A stretch of DNA of 64,000 nt from Sycobia sp. Sy_11 (GCA_018907035.1 JACCIC010000002.1:7949501-8013500), one strand, 5' to 3'; shown: positions 15,101-28,964, numbered from the stretch's first letter. Numbers and translations are program-made. Notes: generated by a model not told the origin, from the sequence alone.

Positions 15101-16665
15101 AATAAATAATCGAAGTAAACGGCGAATAACTTAAGGATCCGAAATCGGCACTTTACACAGCGTCAGCCGCGATATGCCCCCCGCCCGCCCCTCAAGGATC
15201 GCTGCGCCTTCCCTTCAACTTTGAATTATCCTTGATAAACTTTCTCCACGAATCACGGCTGCTCTTATATACGTCTGTACTGTACCCTACTCCCCCCCTC
15301 CTCGCCGCTACCGTCAATTTTTCACACGGAGAATAATAAAACAAAATACGGCGTGCACTTTCACGTGCGCGTGCACGATACACACGAGCAGAGCCCGGCA
15401 ACGAGTTGGCTTTCGTAAGGGCCATGGGAGCGGTGCAGTAAAAACATAAATAAAAGTACAAGGAGGAGCAAATTTCTAAAAATTTGTCATCCTTAGAAAT
15501 TATTAGATCGTTAAACTTTTATTCGATTCAATAATCGACTAGTTTCCTTTATTTTCATCAGAACGTCTTTGTTAATTAAATTTTGTTGAATCGATGAATC
15601 AATTTCTAACAGATGCTTTCCAACCTTGTTTTCTTCGTAAACTTAACGTAAAATTAAACTAATTTTTTATTGGTGCATTTGGTTTTCTTGAATTCAATGC
15701 TTTTATTGAATTGATTTTATTGCTCTTGAATTAGATCGAATAGCATCGTGTGATCTTTGCCTTTTTCACGAGCTTTCCAGTGATCTTTGATACCGACTGG
15801 GTAAACTGTGCTCTGTTTCTAAATGGTAAATTATACAAAAATATAACATTATCACCTATCGTGATTAATCATTCTCTGATTTACGCCTATTCTACATTAA
15901 CGTAATATTGTTGAAGCTAATCTTCATTGCGCATTCATTCATAATTTTTCGTCACGAAAATTTTAAAACGTTCATCTTTCCCGACGGCAATTCCATTTGC
16001 ATAAAATTTAGCGACAATGTAGGATAGATATGAATAATAAGTACTATTTTCCTGGATCCGCAATAATTAATTTTGCCAACTCATTCAAATGTTGATGATT
16101 TAGTCCGCTGAAAATCCTCTATTACAAAACGGTTTTCTTTGTCGTCAAAAAATTATTCGCACCTGCACCACGGCACACCTGCTTCATTTTCCAACAATCG
16201 CGAAAAAAAAGGTTTTGTAAAATAAATCAAATAAATCCATATGACTAACAGTTGAGATAAAAAGAAAAAAATTGAAATCAATATTCGAATAACACCGAGG
16301 ACTATATTAAGATATAAATTCTAATACAAAAATTGGAATATTAGAAGAAAAACAAAACTTTATCGGACCCTGTAATATTTCTAATGCATCTTATTAAGTT
16401 GGACGCTCGCGTTACTTGTTATCGGCACATCAATACAACGTTCACGCTTCTTGCGTTCCCGATAAATAAAAGGGAAACAGGCATTGCGCATATAACCGCG
16501 CACGGATTCTCCCGACGTGATAATCCAAAAAACCCACTTTTGATTGATTTCCAGAAAAATCCACAACCGAAGATTAGAGTGAAGACGAGTGCTTCGCTTT
16601 TTCGCTTTCATCGGCTTTAGCTGGTTATATTCCCCCTTGCAGGACAGAGGTGTTTTGCGCGTTTT

Positions 16666-16730
<65 letters not shown>

Positions 16731-16741
16731 TACAGAGGGAA

Positions 16742-16772
<31 letters not shown>

Positions 16773-17309
16773 AAGAGAGAGGCCCTCGCCCTCGGCCTCC
16801 CTCATCCACATACACCAAGGGGAAGAAAAAAAATTACCGGAATGCCTTGTTCCCGCATCAGTCGATTCGACCACCGACCCAACCGACCCATGCCGTGTTT
16901 CTCATGCACATGCGCACGTAGCACACACGCGCGCGCACGCACGCACGCACACATGCCCGCCCGCGCACGCATACACACGTCTCCAGATTCACACTGATCA
17001 GGTCTTCTAAGTCTTTTCTCCCTTTGCAGCGCTCAGGGCCAACGTGTGCCCGACTGCCTGCACACTTGCTTGATATATAATGCGCGCATGCACATACGCA
17101 CACGGGTGCACGCGCGCGCGCACACCTACACGGGATCATCAGACGACCGACCCCAACTCTCGGGTTAGGTCGCGCCGAAGGCCGGAGAGAGCCCTGAATC
17201 CCCTCGTTCCGCGCCCACTTACACGGACGTGTTTTGCCCGGCCCTGATGCCTTCTCTGTGTGCGTGCGCTCTGCGCTCCCCTCTCTAGCGCTCATTCGCT
17301 CGCTCGCCA

Positions 17310-17313
<4 letters not shown>

Positions 17314-17395
<82 letters not shown>

Positions 17396-17416
17396 TCTCT
17401 CTCACTCTCTCTCTAC
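17314..17416. repeat. Long CT dinucleotide tract
   Basis: About 100 bp of CT with rare A interruptions, in a GC-rich island. It produces long spurious poly-Ser/Leu frames. Confidence 0.95.
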
Positions 17417-17518
17417 CTCTCTCTTACGCTCTGCAACGCGTGTGTCTGGTCTGATGCGCGCACGTGTGCGAGGGCGGGCCTGGGGATTTCGGGGGTGTGT
17501 GCTGCATGCTGCGCACGT

Positions 17519-17579
<61 letters not shown>

Positions 17580-18152
17580 GTGATGCTGCAGCGCCGCGTG
17601 ACGGCGTCGCGACGCTCTCGCATATTATTATCCGCGTGCACGTGCAGCGGCTCTCCGCTGGAGAGAGAGAAACAGAAGAGTGGGGGGAGGGGGGCAAGCC
17701 CAGGTTTTTAAATTATATTATACACGTTTTTAAATGCCATGGTGCGTCGCAGCCTCGGTTAATTAGGCGCACGCGCCGACTTTTTCCCTGCTATTATATT
17801 TATAGGCGGTCAAATACGCTAAGTGGACGTCGAATTGCAGCGGATATTTCGCGGTCTGTTTTCCTAGTGTTTATTATTAGAACTTAATGTATATATTATA
17901 TATAGATATAGAGGATAACGTAAAGATAATCAATATTTCAGGCGTCGACATGTTATTCGACGAAGGGCTGCGAAAAGAAAAGCAATAATCGATTTGGACA
18001 ATGACCCGCGTCCCCGATTTCTTTATCACTGCCTGCGCGTCGCGGTCGCGTGTTCGCTTTTGACCCCCCCCTCCTCCGTCCTTCCCCGCCCACAACTCCA
18101 CACCAAGGATCCTTTGTTGCTCATTGTGTTGATACATACATGCATACATACG

Positions 18153-18195
<43 letters not shown>

Positions 18196-18429
18196 TTGCG
18201 CAGCGTTTAACATTAACACAACCTTTCATCGAGCGTATACCAATTTAACCTAAAAAGGCGGCTCTTTTTGAAGAAAAAAATAGTATGGGCAAGAGGGTAA
18301 AAAAGAGCAGAGCGAGTAAGAAAGACTAATGTAGAGTATGTAGGTTGGTTCTCTCTCTCTCTCTCTCTCTCTCTTTCGACTCCGGTCGAGGCGAGAAAAG
18401 AGAAAAACATAGAAGGAAATTCGGCTTAA

Positions 18430-18472
<43 letters not shown>

Positions 18473-18502
18473 ATATATATAGGGAGTGAAAGATCAAGAG
18501 AT

Positions 18503-18552
<50 letters not shown>
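18430..18552. repeat. Compound cassette (TA)n - conserved spacer - (GA)n, copy 1
   Basis: A TA tract (18430-18480, interrupted by CA) is followed by a 23-nt spacer ending GTGAAAGATCAAGAGATCG at 18482-18504 and then a GA tract to 18552. The spacer is identical to that at 24436-24458. Confidence 0.8.
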
Positions 18553-18554
<2 letters not shown>

Positions 18555-20491
18555 TAGAACGACACCAGGAAAAGTATGCGAGAAATGGACCTAAAATAGC
18601 AGAAACAAAGAGATCGTCGAAAGGGTTGCTGGAAGAGGGACTTCCGATTTAAAAATGAAAGACAGAATGATGGAAAAGGCTGGGAAAAGTCTACATGTAT
18701 GTCGCATTGTAGATCGCTACTGAGAAACATATATATATAGGTAATCGGTATTTACTCTGAATTCATGGGACTCCTCGCTGATCATGCTTGGTGTATACAG
18801 CGTGTTCCAGCGCTCGGCACGAATTTATCCTCCTCTCTTTCTCCCTTTCTGGACCCTCTCATCCGATGTTTTCCTCCTCCCCCTCCTCCTCCTCCTCCTG
18901 CTTCTCGTGCGTCTCCCTGCGCTGCCGCGCACCCCCTTCCCTTTTGCGTCTTCCCAAACAACGAACGGCTGATGCGCGGTGTGCGGGAGGGGGGAGGGCT
19001 GTCGCGCGACCGCGTGTCGCGGCGATGTATGGGTACACACGGGCGCGCGCACACACACCAGCGTGCACACGCGACACACAAACACACACGCGCGCACGCC
19101 CGAGCGCCCGCGGAATTAATCAGTCTCAGAGACCCGTAAGTAACTGATCTAGCTTTCGCTCGGCTTCGGACTCCATCTCGATTGCTTTTTACGCCGCGCA
19201 GCACTTTTTATATGCTTCTTCTTCTTCTTCTTCTTCTTCTTCTGCCCTTTTTCTTTATCGTTGCCTCTTTGCCTTTTTTTTTTTTTTTAATTTCAGAGAT
19301 ATTTATACATGTACATGTATTTTAACGGGCGTCGATCCACCAGAATCAACGACGACAAAGGAGGAGTTCGCGCGACGTATTAAATAACGGGCTTACGCGC
19401 CAAGTGTCAATTTCATCTCTTTATCACTCGCACTTTACGTTATTGTACGCGCTGATACATTTACAAATTTCGCTGGGGCTCGGATTAAACGGATGCCGCG
19501 GACAAGGGATAGCGGCAGGAGCAGCGTTAATCGGCCAGTATAGCGCGCGCGAAGAATTGCGCAGCAACTTCTCTGCTGTCAAGCCCGACGACGCTCCTCC
19601 TTTGTGATTCTACTGCTGGCGCGCGCAACGGAGCACCCGAGGACCGAACCGAACTGAACTGAACACAACTCCGCGTAATGCGTACGCGATCGTTACGCTC
19701 GGCCTTCGGCGCGGCTTTCCGTCGCGATTGAGTTATTTTAGAATCGGGTAGAATTCATCCAGGTGTTTACGATCGCGCAGGAACGAACGACAGCAGCAAA
19801 CAATAACACAGCAGCAGAGTCGCGCGAGCAGCGTGCGAGAGCAGTGGCGTGCGCATCGGCCACGGTGGAGTGGGGTCGGGAGTCGAGAGTCGAGACCGAC
19901 CGAGCAGCAGTCCCGAGGCTCCGAGGCTCTGGTTTTCGATAAATAGCGCGGCAGCTAGCGAGAGGGAGAGAGAGAGAGAGAGAGAGAGAGGGGGATAGGG
20001 CGCGAAGGAGGGGGGTATCAGACAGAGAGGGAGAACCACGCGCGCGCTACGTTGCCAGATTGCGACGGCTCTATTTTCAACACTGAACGCGCGCGAAGAG
20101 TCCGGATTTTCAAAGTTCCAGGTTACGCGCGCGTGAAGATTTTTGCGTCTCGTTTATCCTCTGTAAAGTGTGTGGAAATCGTAGAAATTTTTAAACTTTT
20201 CGGGTGGTAGAGAAGTTTCTTCATTATTCTAAAACACGTATTCTTGACTGAATTGTTCGACCGAACTATTAATTTTTAAAATAAAAAATTAAGGACGCCA
20301 AAGGAGAGATTAGGGTGGCGGGGGCAGTCAGGTTATCCTTCGCTAACATAGAATATAGTTTATTATTTTTATAATTTTTATTGTATTTTATTTTATTATT
20401 TTTAATTTTTAATCTAACTTATTTTTAGTAATAAGCTTTATTTAAGATTCTTCGAGGGTGATAATAAACAAGGATTCGTTATTTTAGTTAA

Positions 20492-20541
20492 CATATTATA
20501 TTATAAGGACTGTAAGACCGATAAAAATATTTATTAAATTA
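20492..20541 (+). repeat. Short dispersed repeat, copy 1
   Basis: ATTATATTATAAGGACTGTA followed by AGACCGATAAAAATATTTAT. About 50 nt closely match 42538-42590, same orientation. Confidence 0.55.
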
Positions 20542-22523
20542 ATATTAGTTTTTAATAAGAAGAAAACAGTAGGGCTCCTCATTTTTTATTTTCGAATCAA
20601 ACTTGTTTTTAACTACGAGTCGATACGAATTAGCAGTAAAAAATTTTCATCAAAAAAAGAATTAAAAATTATTTTAATAATAAGCGTGCTATATTATTAC
20701 TCAAAATGAGAAAGCAATACTGTTCTTTTCAATTCAAGAACTAGTGTTATTTTTCCTTGATTTAAAATTTAAAAATTTCTTATAATCTTGGTAGCATTTT
20801 GGTTGAAGTATTCTGATGCATTAACAAAAGTTCCACAGATATTTTCATGCACTTGCTTTATTATAATTTAAATGTGCCAAGGAAAAACCTGATTTTGCAA
20901 TGCAAGGATAGACCCCGTAGACAGAACACAAAATTTTTTTTTAATGAACAGTGGAAAACTTAAAAAGTCAACGGTATTATTTTAAGGTATATTATAAATA
21001 CTAACGTAAGAAATTTTGAAGTTTTGTTTGCATGCGAAGCTTTTTTTTGGATATTTTAGAAACTATTAATTTTTGACATTTTGTTTTTTAGAAAATTCCG
21101 TTTTCTTTACTTGCTCAATAATATACACGCACTTTCATATTGGACACGCCTTTGAAACTTCTAGATTTCATTTGATCGAGGTTTAAAACATCGGAAAAAA
21201 ATTGATTTTAGATTTTTTTTTATAAAGCTACGTACTTTTTGTTCAGTTTTAATAAGACAAGGAATTTTTTAAATACATGAACACGTAAAATAGCAATTTC
21301 CAAACAGTTAAAAGTTACCTAGAATTGCTCATACATATAACACGTCTTTCATAAAATCTGGATTTTCTTTTGTCACAAAACCCATATAATGTCGAATGTA
21401 TAAAATAATTTTACAATAACTTTTTGATTAAGGACCGTTCAGGAGCGTAACTTTCAATCTGGCTTGACTAAGGGAGTTTGCTCCGCCTGCTGCGCATATA
21501 CCCTCGATCTTTCTTGTTCCTTCAGTGTCATATTTTTAACATCTGCAAAATATCATTTCATTCCCAATGTAATACCAAGAATCCGATTCTTATACTTAAC
21601 TGGATTTATTCCACTAAATGAACAGCAAGTTATTACTCTTACTTTTTCGAAAAGGTTAAGAAAATGAAACTGAAGAAATGGGGAATACCAAATAGGCGCG
21701 GGCAAGGTACTTTGTAATTACAAATTGTATTTTGTAATTTACAATTTTGACGATTTACGCCCTAAGTAGATCGGGTATTCTGTAAGTTAGGATGTTGATA
21801 CGTAGATAATGTCAAGATTCGTCCGGATTTAATATGTAACGTAAATTTAAGTTAAATGTTTGTTCATAGCGATAAAGAAAATAATGGATAAATAATCGTA
21901 ACGGCAAAGTCACTAAGATATTTAAATAAATAACAAATTCGAATGCTCGTTACGAGCGAGTTTATTGGAAATTCTTGACGTTGCGACTGCTCACGAACGT
22001 CCTTTTACAGATTAAAAATAAATCCAATTCTGAATAATTATAATTTATGCTCGATAAGTAAAAAAATACCAAACAGCTTATGACACAGCATATATAGAGC
22101 CGTGTAAAAGTTAATACAGACAAAAAAAAAAATGAAAATTGTTGATTTTCTAGAGAAATATGTAATATTAATAATTTTATTATATCTTATTGAAAAATTA
22201 ACTGATAATAAGCAAATCAGAGTATGAAATTAAATTTAACAGACCGATATAAGCCACGTGCCAATATAATGAAAGCTAATCGAAAACTGATATTACATCG
22301 TCAAAGCAAATAATACAGTTTCATAATGTGTTTTTTTATTCCTAGTTTTTTTTTAAACAATATTAATAAATTAATAATCTTTAAAACGATTGTTTAGATT
22401 TCTCTCTTTTTAGACATTGCCGTCTATATTTGACATTAACAATTTGATTTGATTGTCGGTTTGCAATTCTATGTACGTCTCGATATAGTAAAAGTCGTAT
22501 CTTAGCTTGAATTTGTTATGTAC

Positions 22524-22765
22524 ACTGAAAAAAACTTATCTGTCATTAAGTAAATATTTTCTTGTTCTGTACGAAAGTGAATGATTTTTTTAAATTCAGA
22601 AAATATTCACTAGATTTAAGACGGCGTGGTTTGATTTAAGTGGACGCTTTTGGCATCGAGTAAATACTTCCTTCATTTAAGAAGATACTTTCTCAATTGA
22701 AGAAAATAATTTACTCGGTACAAAACAAGAAAATGTTTACTTGATAACAGGCATTTTCTTTCAGT
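22524..22765. mobile_element. Palindromic MITE, copy 1
   Basis: About 240 bp bounded by ACTGAAAAAAAC and its inverse GCATTTTCTTTCAGT. The inner arms are ATTAAGTAAATATTTTCTTG and AAGAAAATGTTTACTTGAT. The same family as the intronic copy at 49.2 kb. Confidence 0.75.
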
Positions 22766-23852
22766 TTCCTTTTCGTACTTATCGGACACAATTATAATTC
22801 GTAATTTGATTTATTCGTAATCTTGTGAAGAACCATTGAGAAGGGTTGGAACGTCGACAATATTTCAGAAACTGCCTTGTTATAACAATCATTTTAATTT
22901 TTATTCAAGATATATATATATAACAAGCACATATCTTATCCTTACTAAAAGATTCGCATAATAAATACGTTATGGAGCATTGATAAAAAATTTTTTATAA
23001 CTCTTGGGAAACTTAATTCAAGTTTTTAAAAACTATTTCATTATTATTCAAATCTCATTATAAAAACTGAATTACAAATAAAGAAAGGATTAACCATTAT
23101 AGGTTTTACAGTATTGCTATTTTCATTGGCGTCTATTAGTATCGCACAACATTATAACAGCAATGCCGATTTATCACCCCAATGATAACGATATGTCTTT
23201 GCGATAAACAATAATTTGTAAAAATTAATAATGCTCGAAGGTGATTTTCTCGTTATTGTTATCGGTAATTCCAAGCTATCAAAAATTAATATCAAAAGTA
23301 CATTTTGCTAACGAACGTATCGCGAACTTTTTAAAGAAATTGTTATTTTTAAACAAAATTAATATATAGATTTACGACGATTCTCATTATCATACATATC
23401 CTGGTTACAAAAGTTTAAATAATTCTGCGATGTCTCTCTTTATCAATGATCATAGAGATATGATAGAATTCTTCTATAACCATTATTTATTTTATTTTTT
23501 TATTTAATACAAAAATATTCGAGCCTTCCGCAAAGCCATAAAAACTGATTGCAAATATTTTGCTACGACTTAATTTCAATGTAATTATATAACGTGGCAA
23601 AGATATTGAGAAGAAAACAACTTTCTTTATAATGCAATCGGCAGTTTTTCTTTTATTTATTATTTTTCTGTTTTTTTTTTTTTTTTTTTTTTTTTTTTGA
23701 AATTTCTGGTCGATCATCGCGGTCGAGCATTTATTACGGGACAAAGCACCGCCGAACGTTTTTAAACGATATCTATTCGACAAATAAATAATAACGCATC
23801 GTTCATTTATACATACGCACGCGGCTTCGCACACACGAGCTAATGGATATAC

Positions 23853-23899
<47 letters not shown>

Positions 23900-24059
23900 C
23901 GGGCGATCGATTGCCCGAGCGCGCGCGTGGTGTGCGCGTAGAGCGCATAAAAGATACGGCATATAGAGGCGCGCGCGTTGTATGGAAAAAAATGTTGGAA
24001 CACACGATTGATCAGACAACGTTTCGACTCTCTTTAATTTTTTAACACTTCGTGTATGA

Positions 24060-24113
<54 letters not shown>

Positions 24114-24383
24114 TCAGACGTCACGTCATGTCATTCAGACGTCACGTATAATTTACTTCTGCATACATTTTTTATATCTGAAAAATGTATCACATTGTTT
24201 GTGGAAAAATTCAGCTTTATTAATTTTATTTCTTTTGTACTACTGAATTCTCATTGTTGTACATTTAAGTCGGCATTATTTTGTGAAACTATAATGATAC
24301 AAGAGGGAAATATTTTATCATTATAAATGTATACAAAAATGTTTCAATCGAGTAATAAAATGACAGCGAGATCTTAATACAAG

Positions 24384-24388
<5 letters not shown>

Positions 24389-24438
<50 letters not shown>

Positions 24439-24487
24439 AGTGAAAGATCAAGAGATCGAGAGAGGGAGAGAGAGAGAGAGAGAGAGA
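24389..24487. repeat. Compound cassette (TA)n - conserved spacer - (GA)n, copy 2
   Basis: A TA tract at 24389-24435, the same 23-nt spacer at 24436-24458, and a shorter GA tract to 24487, in the same order and orientation as copy 1. Confidence 0.8.
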
Positions 24488-27268
24488 TATGTAAATATAT
24501 ATAATATTGGTGTACGGTTTTATTATCAAGGTATATATTAACACCAAGAAAACAGACAGTAAAAACTAAATTTACGAATTTTCTAAGATTTATATTTTGT
24601 ATTTGAATTTAATGGAAACTCTATTTGGATAATAACATTTGATTAAAACACAATCATTGCAGTTCTTATTGAATAAATATTTAATTAATCCAAAAGTAAA
24701 ATTAACGTTGAAGTAGGTAAATAAAAGACCTGTCAGATTATACTGGTAAAATTAATTGTCTGTGCAATTTTTTTGAACTTGGTATTTATTAATTCTTTTT
24801 TTAAAATCAATGAAGGAAAATAATTATATATATATATTTATTTATTTATTTAAATACAAATATATCGTAATTATTAATTATGTTTTTCAAAAAGTAATAA
24901 TAAAATTATTAAAAATGATGTAAAAATTAAATTTTTGAAATTATAGTTTAGCTTAAATGATTAAATATTATACTCGGAATATAGTTTTCTTTTTAAGATC
25001 AACTATCGAATACTTTTCACTAACAATCTTCTAAAATATTTTCTAATAAATTCCATTACAAATCGATTAAAGCATTTAAAAATAATATGAACTGTATAAC
25101 ACCATATCAACTGAACAGTATAGCTTACGTTATAAAACTTTCGATCCGAATGGCATAGCAGTTATCAATACATTCTTACGGTGTATAATAAAGAGCCTAG
25201 CTATTGGAATGACAGACTTCTTATATATACATGTGTGTATATTTTTCAATAAAAGTAATCACTTACTGTAGTTTTTGATTAAAAATAGGCACAGATTCGT
25301 ATTGGATCGCCAACGATTTCAAAAGTATTTTTTCAATATCTTTCGATCCTTTTTTTCGAATTGCTAAATATATATATATACACAATAATTGAGAGCCAGA
25401 AATTAATATCTACACAACTGCAAAGTTGTCTCGTACTCGCAATTTATTTATATACCGAAGTTCAATTGCCTTGCAGCCCTCGGCAGAATAAACTGAATTG
25501 TATTAATATTCATGACATTGGAATTAATTTTTTTTCAGACTTTGGATTCTTACGTATAGACTCTCTATAATATATATATATATATAGGTAATTCCTCATA
25601 CCGATTACACAAACAATTTAATTTTGTTCTATTAATGAATTTGCAATCACCTGAGGTTTTCGAAATTTTATGAATCAATTTTTCGAGTTCAACGTTTTCT
25701 TTATTTCTATATTTTTTAAAATCAATTTATTGAACCGTACTATGTTTTTTTTTTAATTTATTTGTTTCTTCTTAATGAGCCTCCTGTTTTTATTATTCGA
25801 TTTTGCCGTTTTATCTAGATTTTTATTTTTGTTATTTTATTTGTATTGCAATTATTCGTCATGTATATTAAAAAAGTATAATACACGCGCGCACGCTCAC
25901 GCTCACGCACACGCACACGCACACGCACGCACACGCACACACACACACACACATTGAATTAAGTAAAATAAGCAAAGTTCCTTGCGAAAAACTGACTTTC
26001 TCATTATTCTTGTGTAATTACAAATAAACAAGACAATGACCTTAGTTACTATTCGTGAATAATTCTAGACGCCATAATAGTTTATAAGTTAATTGTATAG
26101 AGAAGTCATTGACATCACATTAAACGGTATATATAGATATTTTTCAGTTTTGATATTTCTCGATAAGCTTCGGTGGTTTTGCGACATATGGCATTTGGTT
26201 AATATTTTACTTTTCGATGAAAAATAGAATACCGTTCATTTTTTTTTCAGGGAACTTATTTTTAAAAAAAAAATCGAATACCGAGGCTATTTTGACGTGT
26301 CAGTATTGACAACACCAAAGAGTCGTTCTTTTCGATCAAGGTGTGACAAAATATAAATAATTAACAAGCTCGGAAAAACGAGTACAGGCGGCCTTCAATG
26401 TATTCCTCGCAGCCGCAAGTAAAAATATATATTGTTTACAGATCGCATGACGTATGACGAATACATTAAATTTAGAAATGTTCTAAAAAAAGGGCACTAG
26501 ATATAGGAAGTGAGATATCAAGATTTGCCTATATATATAAATCTTAATAAAAGAAAATTTTTCTTTTTATATATATATTTCAACCTCCCGTTGGCAAATT
26601 AAATGCTATAAATATTTACATTTAATTGTAAGCGCAAAATTTTCAATCGTATACATAGAGAAATTCATGAAAAAAAAAAATGGTAAAATTTCAGAACCTT
26701 AACAATGTATAGAATTTGCAAAGACAGAATACTCATACCAAAGTATAGGAGAACAATAAACCATAAATGCACTCGGACGGATTCGGAACGAAGCATCAAA
26801 ACATACATCGTAGAATTGTTTTGCGCGATGCATTAATGTTTCGATGTATATCTTTAAGCATCCAGTCTGGCGGGAACGGTTAAGGCAAATTTTTCAAGAA
26901 TTTACACACAATACGTATAATTAAAATGAAAATGCGAAAAGGGGTAAAATTCAAAACGAGAGAGTATTAAAAATAAATTTAAACGCGGAGAAAACGTTAA
27001 TGATAAAAATACCGCTCTACTTTCTATAAGAGCGAGGACTTTTGAGGCGTGAGATATATAAGTTCTACACACACGCGCGCGCGCGCGCGCTATATATTAT
27101 TTATTCGAACAATTAAGAAAAACTTATAAAATCCATGACATTTGCGGTGAAAGAGGATTTAAAAAAAAAATCGTAATATTTTTCTTAAAACCACAGAAGA
27201 AATCGGTGCTTTTGGTTTCTGGAAAATGAGCAAAAAAAACAAAAAAACAACTACAATAACAACGAATT

Positions 27269-27455
27269 TTACGTTAAAACGTCCTCCTCCCCGTTACTGT
27301 TTTCCGAGCAAAAGCAATCCTTCCTCGTCGCTTTCACGGAATCGTGTAACATTTTTCCTATAAGAGCATCAATCTTAGAAAATTGTAAACCGTTGCGTTT
27401 TAAGACCTCGGGGATCAAGCCCTCGGAATCAGTTCCGCTAATCAAATTTATAGCT
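27269..27455 (-). CDS. Possible terminal coding exon of an unidentified minus-strand gene
   Basis: Sixty-one codons plus stop run from an acceptor-like site to TAA at 27269. The site is preceded on the minus strand by a strong pyrimidine tract (about 20 T with one C) ending CGGAG. The peptide begins AINLISGTDSEGLIPEVLKR, contains FSKIDALIGKMLHDSVKATR and ends DCFCSENSNGEEDVLT. Its composition is balanced, unlike the repeat-driven frames around it. I do not recognise it. A start by phase 2 entry at 27455 is the simplest model. Possible upstream exons on the minus strand could lie at 31.0 or 32.4 kb, where good donors exist, but nothing links them. Confidence 0.3.
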
Positions 27456-27460
27456 CTCCG

Positions 27461-27642
27461 AAAAATCGAAAAAAAAAAAAAACAAAAAAGGAAGAAACGT
27501 AACGGAAAATTTGACATTTGACACATTCGCGAGTTAATAATTTTGGGCAAGTTCCTGTCCACAATAGCGCGTCGAAAAACGGATGGTTAATACAAAATAA
27601 ATCAAAAGCATGTACATGTGCGTGTATTGAGGCTTAGCCGTG

Positions 27643-27687
<45 letters not shown>

Positions 27688-27856
27688 TGTGATATGTATG
27701 TATATAACACACGGCAAAGCCTCAGCTGCACCTCTTAGTCCACGCCCTATACGTGTGGGAGACAATAAAATTGTTCAGCCTTCTTTTTCACTTAACATTT
27801 ATTATGTGCAGAGAGTGAGAGATTGAGAGAGTGAGTGAGTGAGTAAGTGAGTGTGT

Positions 27857-27903
<47 letters not shown>

Positions 27904-28032
27904 TTTCTAGAGATTTTTACAAATCATAAGTAAACATAATTAATTATAAATCGGACGGGTATAATTGCTACATACGTAGTCACATTTAATTTAGAGAGTG
28001 GCTGAGAGACAGAGAGAAAGGGAGAGAGAGAG

Positions 28033-28083
<51 letters not shown>

Positions 28084-28522
28084 AAGATAGGGAGGCTAAC
28101 CGAAAGGAGGGGTTTATGCCATGAAAAATAAAATTAAAAAAATCATTTGAAAAACACTTTTTTCGTATCAAGATAAAGTTATGAGTATGCAAAATCCATA
28201 GTAAGGATACGTACATAATATAAGAAGAAAGAAATCGATTCTCGCTGTCATTACTGATAAATATTATATTACATATGTACACAATTGAAGAGCGCAACAG
28301 GAAACAGTATATGTATATAGATGGATTTAGATACGTAATTTGCCGTAGGGTAGACTTAATGTGTGTTGGTGTATGTGTAAAATACATACAAGTTACACTT
28401 GCAATGCTTTTCTACTATATTATAATATACGAAACAAATCATCAATATCGAAGTGTCCGTCGATACTTATAGAAGCCCCGTGCGTTTTTGTTAGCACTAA
28501 TTAAATTTTTATTTCAATGATG

Positions 28523-28571
<49 letters not shown>

Positions 28572-28922
28572 CAACAAAAACAATAACAGCAACAAGAACA
28601 GTAACAATAATAACAATCTAACAATGACGACGACCATGACGTACACGCGCCCCGGCAAATAAAGGTAAGCGCTCGTGCGATATTTTGCATATCCGCAGAT
28701 CAAGAGTATATTTGCGTATTTTCGAACTTATTAAAATCAGCTTACGTAATATTGTAATCGGCTTAGGTGCGTCCACGAACGTACACACGGAGATTTATGC
28801 GTTGCATATACATAGGTGCACGTGTTTACGTACACACACCAGGCACTTGTATACGTATCGTATTTTATCGTTAAAAATAAAAAAATTCAATAAACCAAAT
28901 GGATTAAATTAATCTCTCTATA

Positions 28923-28964
<42 letters not shown>

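Larger units (their letters stand above)
15101..20300. promoter_or_regulatory. CpG-rich islands, probable promoter or 5' exon DNA
   Basis: GC rises at 15150-15460, 16790-17310, 18760-19140 and 19300-20130, with many CG dinucleotides against an AT-rich background. 19140 has a good plus-strand donor (ACCC|GTAAGTAACT). The block at 19.6-20.1 kb, with CAGCAG runs and no long frame, resembles a 5' UTR. Repeats: TA 16670-16728, 17524-17576, 18174-18196; CA 18152-18174; CT 18350-18375; CTT 19216-19243; GA 19965-19991. No coding exon could be supported. Confidence 0.4.
20301..27260. other. AT-rich intergenic or intronic DNA
   Basis: Holds the MITE at 22.5 kb, TA tracts at 23853-23896, 24060-24110 and 24389-24435, a poly-T run at 23671-23698 and CA/CG alternating tracts at 25884-25953 and 27067-27090. 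No gene is supported. Confidence 0.55.

Noticed and set aside
15192..15461. 89-codon minus-strand frame
   Set aside because: No domain, signal peptide or splice context; lies in a CpG-rich island where chance frames are common.
16589..17887. Several 80-220 codon frames rich in Tyr-Ile and Ser-Leu
   Set aside because: TA and CT tracts cause them. The non-repetitive parts show no domain and overlap on both strands.
18765..19204. Overlapping GC-rich frames of 60-140 codons
   Set aside because: Five overlapping frames on both strands in one CpG island is what GC-rich DNA gives by chance; none has a recognisable motif.
28509..28703. Leu/Val-rich frame resembling a membrane segment
   Set aside because: It arises from an AACAAC/AATAAC-type repeat beside a TA tract.
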